Part shown: piece after piece, positions 61,340 through 64,000 of the stretch
Numbering within the stretch: the first letter of the stretch is position 1
Layout of the letters: each line of letters begins with the position of its first letter
Source: an uncultured Bryobacteraceae bacterium
GTDB lineage: Bacteria > Acidobacteriota > Terriglobia > Bryobacterales > Bryobacteraceae
Assembly: GCA_937924525.1 (NCBI GenBank)
Contig: CALDSU010000011.1
Location: forward strand, 5,001-69,000
Direction of reading: 5' to 3'
DNA: 64,000 bases
Position numbers and translations under genes: made by a program
The notes under the pieces: model-generated
What the model was told of the DNA's origin: nothing
Databases searched by the model: none
The model's input: only the letters and a program-made list of their open reading frames with translations

Positions 61340-63428
61340 TCGCCACTTCGCGGCCATCCGGCCGGAAAGCCGCCGCCGCCACGCGCCGTTGCCGCATCGG
61401 GGCCAGGAGCATCTCCCCGCGCCAGACGTCCCATACCCGAACGCCTTCGGCGGTCTGGAGCACCGCGACGCACCGGTTGTCTTCCACAAAAGACACCGCC
61501 ACCACCCGGGACGGCGGATGGGACAGATGCAGCGGGCTGGCGTTCCGGGCGTCGAGAATGCGCACCTGATCGTCGCCGACCACCGCCAGGTACTGCCCGT
61601 CTGGACTGAAGATGACGTTTCGCGCGCCGCGCTCGAGACCCGGTCCGCGAATCGGGGCGGCATCCGGCGCCAACCGCCAGAGCCGGGTCGTCTTGTCCGC
61701 GGCGGCCATGGCGAGCCAGCCGCCGGCGGGATGAAAGGCCAGCGCCAGCGGCTCGCGCCGCACGTCGCGCAGATCGGTCACTACCCCCTTTTCGCGGAGC
61801 GACCACAACCGCACGCGGCGGTCGGAAGTGCCGAAAGCCACCCACCTGGCGTCCGGGCTGATGGCCACCGACCGTACCGGGGCCGATTGTCCAAAGGTCT
61901 TGGTTTCGATCCCCTCCTTGAGATTCCACACCTTGACCGCGCCGTCGGCGCCGCCGGAAATCAGCGACGCGGAATCCCCACTAAAGGCGAGCGAGGTCAC
62001 GGAGGCGGAGTGGGCGACGAGCGGACGCACCCGGCGCGGCGGCCGAACCTGCCAAAGCTCGATGACGCCTTGCCCTCCGCCGACAGCCAGCCAGCGCCCG
62101 TCCGGACTAAGCGCCACCGCCAATGGCTGCGACCCGGGCGGCAGAATGCCGATGGGGTGCAGCCGTCCTGCGGGATGCATGGGCGAAACCGGTTCCGTCT
62201 GCGCCGGCGGCGGAACCGGTTTGGGCTCGGCAGGGGGCGGCATCTCCGCCATGGCATGCCGCGGAGCAGGGGCCGGAACCGCAAGCGGCGCGGACGATTC
62301 CGCCGGTGGTGCGGGAACGGGAGGTGGCGTCCGCCGGGGCGCCGCCGCGCTCACCACCACGCTGGTGACCTCGCGCGGCGGTCCGTCCTGCTCCGCCGTG
62401 GGTGGCACAGCAGGCGGCGCGGGTAAGCGCAGGGCCAGGACCTCAACCGGGCGCTCGATCGCGTCCCACACCGCGCGCGCCCCCACCACTGCCCCGAAAC
62501 CAGCCAGGGCGGCGGCGGCCGCCAGCCAGCCCAAGGGCGCAGGCCGCCTTCCAGCCGTCCGGGGGGGGGCGGCGGGAGTCCGGATCTCAAGCGCCCGGGT
62601 GAGCGCCTCCCGGAATTCGCGGGCGCTGGCGTACCGGTCCTCGCGACGCTTCGCCATGGCCCGCAGCACCACTTGGCTGACCGCCGGAGGGACCCCGGGA
62701 TTGCGGACATGGGGTGGCTCCGGCTCCGTTTCCAGGTGCGCCCGCATCAGCGCGAACGAGTTATCCAGAGGGAAGGGTTTTCCGCCAGTGACCACTTCGT
62801 ACAGCACGGCGCCCAGCGAGTAGATGTCGGTCCGCAAATCCACGTCGGGGTCCGACCGGACTTGCTCGGGCGAGATGTAGTGCAGCGAACCCACCACCGC
62901 GCCGGTTTGCGTGAGACGGGGATCGTCCAGGGTCCGGGCCAGGCCGAAATCCGTCAGCTTCAGCACCCCGTCCGGCGTGAGCAGCATGTTGGAAGGTTTC
63001 AGATCCCGGTGCGTGACGCCGCGCTCATGGGCGTATTCGAGCGCCGCCAGCGCTTGCAGGATGTAGCCTGCGCCGGTCCGCAATGGCAGCCTGCCTTGCG
63101 CGAGCGCCTGCTCGAGCGTCCTCCCTTCCACCAGTTCCATCACCATCACCAGGTGTCCGCGAGCCCGGGATGCATTGAGCACAGTGGCGATGTGGGGATG
63201 AACCAGGCTGGCCTGCAATTGGATCTCGCGGAGAAACCGCGCGGCGTGGCTCGGGTCGCCCGCGCGCTCGCGCAACAGGACCTTCATCGCCTCGACCCGC
63301 CGGGTAATGGTGTGCTCCACTTTGTAGACTTCGCCCGCGGCGCCACTGCCCGCGAGGCCGATCACGCGGTATTCGCCCACCTGGTCGCCCAAGCGGAACG
63401 GACCGGAGGATGGAGAGAGCGTTTCGAT
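61254..63428 (-). CDS. Ser/Thr protein kinase with WD40-repeat C-terminus
   Basis: About 724 residues. Kinase domain ~20-290 with GLAGSGAAGEVYKVEH, catalytic K49 (VEAMKV), HRDLKPSN, TDFGLA and SPEQ. A transmembrane segment (APLGWLAAAAALAGFGAVVGARAVW) near 330, a long Pro-rich stretch, then about seven WD40 blades (GVIELWQV, GAVKVWNL, RRVRLWSL, KTTRLWRL, VRVWDVW). It should signal at the membrane with an extracytoplasmic sensor propeller. The start is uncertain: TGAGGAGG, the stop of the previous kinase plus a perfect ribosome site, lies 5 bases before ATC at 63428. The first ordinary start is TTG at 63392, without a ribosome site. Confidence 0.84.
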   Translation of the reverse strand: METLSPSSGPFRLGDQVGEYRVIGLAGSGAAGEVYKVEHTITRRVEAMKVLLRERAGDPSHAARFLREIQLQASLVHPHIATVLNASRARGHLVMVMELVEGRTLEQALAQGRLPLRTGAGYILQALAALEYAHERGVTHRDLKPSNMLLTPDGVLKLTDFGLARTLDDPRLTQTGAVVGSLHYISPEQVRSDPDVDLRTDIYSLGAVLYEVVTGGKPFPLDNSFALMRAHLETEPEPPHVRNPGVPPAVSQVVLRAMAKRREDRYASAREFREALTRALEIRTPAAPPRTAGRRPAPLGWLAAAAALAGFGAVVGARAVWDAIERPVEVLALRLPAPPAVPPTAEQDGPPREVTSVVVSAAAPRRTPPPVPAPPAESSAPLAVPAPAPRHAMAEMPPPAEPKPVPPPAQTEPVSPMHPAGRLHPIGILPPGSQPLAVALSPDGRWLAVGGGQGVIELWQVRPPRRVRPLVAHSASVTSLAFSGDSASLISGGADGAVKVWNLKEGIETKTFGQSAPVRSVAISPDARWVAFGTSDRRVRLWSLREKGVVTDLRDVRREPLALAFHPAGGWLAMAAADKTTRLWRLAPDAAPIRGPGLERGARNVIFSPDGQYLAVVGDDQVRILDARNASPLHLSHPPSRVVAVSFVEDNRCVAVLQTAEGVRVWDVWRGEMLLAPMRQRRVAAAAFRPDGREVAIIGEGAAIALWSGLPSPAAPRLRLRAAP

Positions 63429-63438
63429 GGCGGCCTCC

Positions 63439-64000
63439 TCAGCCCTTCGTGAGCGTGAGAAACCAGTAGAAAACGACCAGCACGACAACGAAGGTAACCA
63501 GGGCCAGCAGGAGCAGGCGGGGTGTCGACCAGCCGGGCGAAACAGGTCGCGGCGCCGGCACCTCACGAATTTGGGAGGGGCGCGCCGCCGGCTCGGGGAA
63601 AATCACGGGGGGCGGAGCCGCCGGAGGCGGAGAGGGTGGCGGGGGCAAAGCCACCGTCCGGTCGACCGGCGGCGCGGGAGCGGTAGCCGGCGTCGCGCGC
63701 CGGGCGGGCGCGCCGTTTTCGGCCAGGTTCTCCAGCGCCGATTGAAAGGCCAGCGCCGAGGCGAAGCGTTTCTCCGGATCCTTTTCGAGCGCCGTCAGCA
63801 CAATCGAACTCAGTTCGGCCGGCAGCTCCGGATTCAGCTCGAGCGGAGACCGGGGTTGGCGCTGCACATGCGCCAGCATCAGTTCAAACTGCGATTCGCA
63901 GATGAACGGCACCTGCCCGGTGAGCATCTCGTACAGCACGGCGCCGGTGGAGTACACATCGGTTCGTCCGTCGAGGGGAGCGCCCTGGATCTGTTCCGGG
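63439..64000 (-). CDS. Ser/Thr protein kinase, C-terminal part (start beyond window)
   Basis: About 187 residues of the end of a kinase open to the window edge: PEQIQGAPLDGRTDVYSTGAVLYEMLTGQVPF, the end of the activation segment and helix F, then LEKDPEKRFASALAFQSALENL. The rest is a Pro/Ala-rich linker and a C-terminal tail anchor (LLLLALVTFVVVLVVFYWFLTLTKG). The kinase would thus be cytoplasmic and fixed to the membrane by its tail, unlike its WD40-bearing neighbour. Its TGA overlaps the ribosome site of the next kinase gene 10 bases downstream, so the two are co-translated. Confidence 0.87.
   Translation of the reverse strand, partial: PEQIQGAPLDGRTDVYSTGAVLYEMLTGQVPFICESQFELMLAHVQRQPRSPLELNPELPAELSSIVLTALEKDPEKRFASALAFQSALENLAENGAPARRATPATAPAPPVDRTVALPPPPSPPPAAPPPVIFPEPAARPSQIREVPAPRPVSPGWSTPRLLLLALVTFVVVLVVFYWFLTLTKG

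Overview
The window is GC-rich bacterial chromosome (roughly two-thirds G+C by eye), densely packed and with many GTG and TTG starts. The gene content points to a soil Acidobacteriota of the Solibacter/Bryobacter type: SBBP-repeat beta-propeller proteins, a protein ending in a domain that resembles the Solibacter-specific TIGR03437 tail, Ser/Thr kinases with WD40 or tail-anchor ends, DUF4397, PIG-L and PQQ proteins, and many metabolic enzymes carrying Tat signals. The assignment is inferred from families, not from a marker gene. There are no rRNA or tRNA genes, CRISPR arrays, prophages or insertion sequences that I can support.

Layout. 1-11.7 kb: the end of a beta-propeller protein, a tetraheme cytochrome/FGE-sulfatase fusion coupled to a Tat-type aldo/keto reductase, an AddAB-like helicase-nuclease pair, a membrane acyltransferase and a beta-barrel protein. 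12-17.5 kb: a mannonate-dehydratase-like TIM barrel, an AbgT transporter, a VOC protein, a second aldo/keto reductase and a DUF4397 protein. 17.5-20.9 kb: glcF and glcE without an adjacent glcD, and a frameshifted MddA/NnrU-like methyltransferase. 21-25.8 kb: divergent TPR genes, an octaheme cytochrome c and a UroD-like protein. 26-27.8 kb: a DUF438/PAS protein with a DUF1858/DUF2249 partner. 27.9-30.6 kb: three tandem PIG-L paralogues, the last without its metal site. 30.7-34.8 kb: a small secreted protein, a D-threonine-aldolase-like protein and a large Ig-like protein. 35-39.4 kb: an RND efflux pump with its adaptor. 39.7-43.5 kb: an orphan Phd/YefM antitoxin and a Mo/W oxidoreductase operon (FeS subunit, catalytic subunit, TorD chaperone). 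43.6-52.5 kb: RidA, a surface protein behind a terminator-like leader, a large SBBP protein with a triple C-terminal repeat, then a PQQ dehydrogenase, pentaheme cytochrome and alkaline phosphatase run. 52.6-55.9 kb: a ceramidase-like hydrolase and an Na+/solute symporter. 55.9-58.8 kb: hrcA-grpE-dnaJ without dnaK. 58.9-61.3 kb: an EgtD-like methyltransferase, a 49-residue DUF2256 zinc-ribbon protein and a photolyase split into two genes in swapped order. 61.3-64 kb: two Ser/Thr kinases.

The most distinctive item is the 59.9-61.3 kb photolyase cluster. The FAD/catalytic domain and the N-terminal alpha/beta (antenna) domain are separate genes, in the reverse of their usual order. They are joined by 4-base start/stop overlaps to each other and to a DUF2256 gene that is short enough to be missed by ordinary calling. 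Other themes are export of enzymes normally cytoplasmic (six with twin-arginine leaders), a heavy investment in multiheme cytochromes (4, 8 and 5 hemes), and several starts that look non-canonical.
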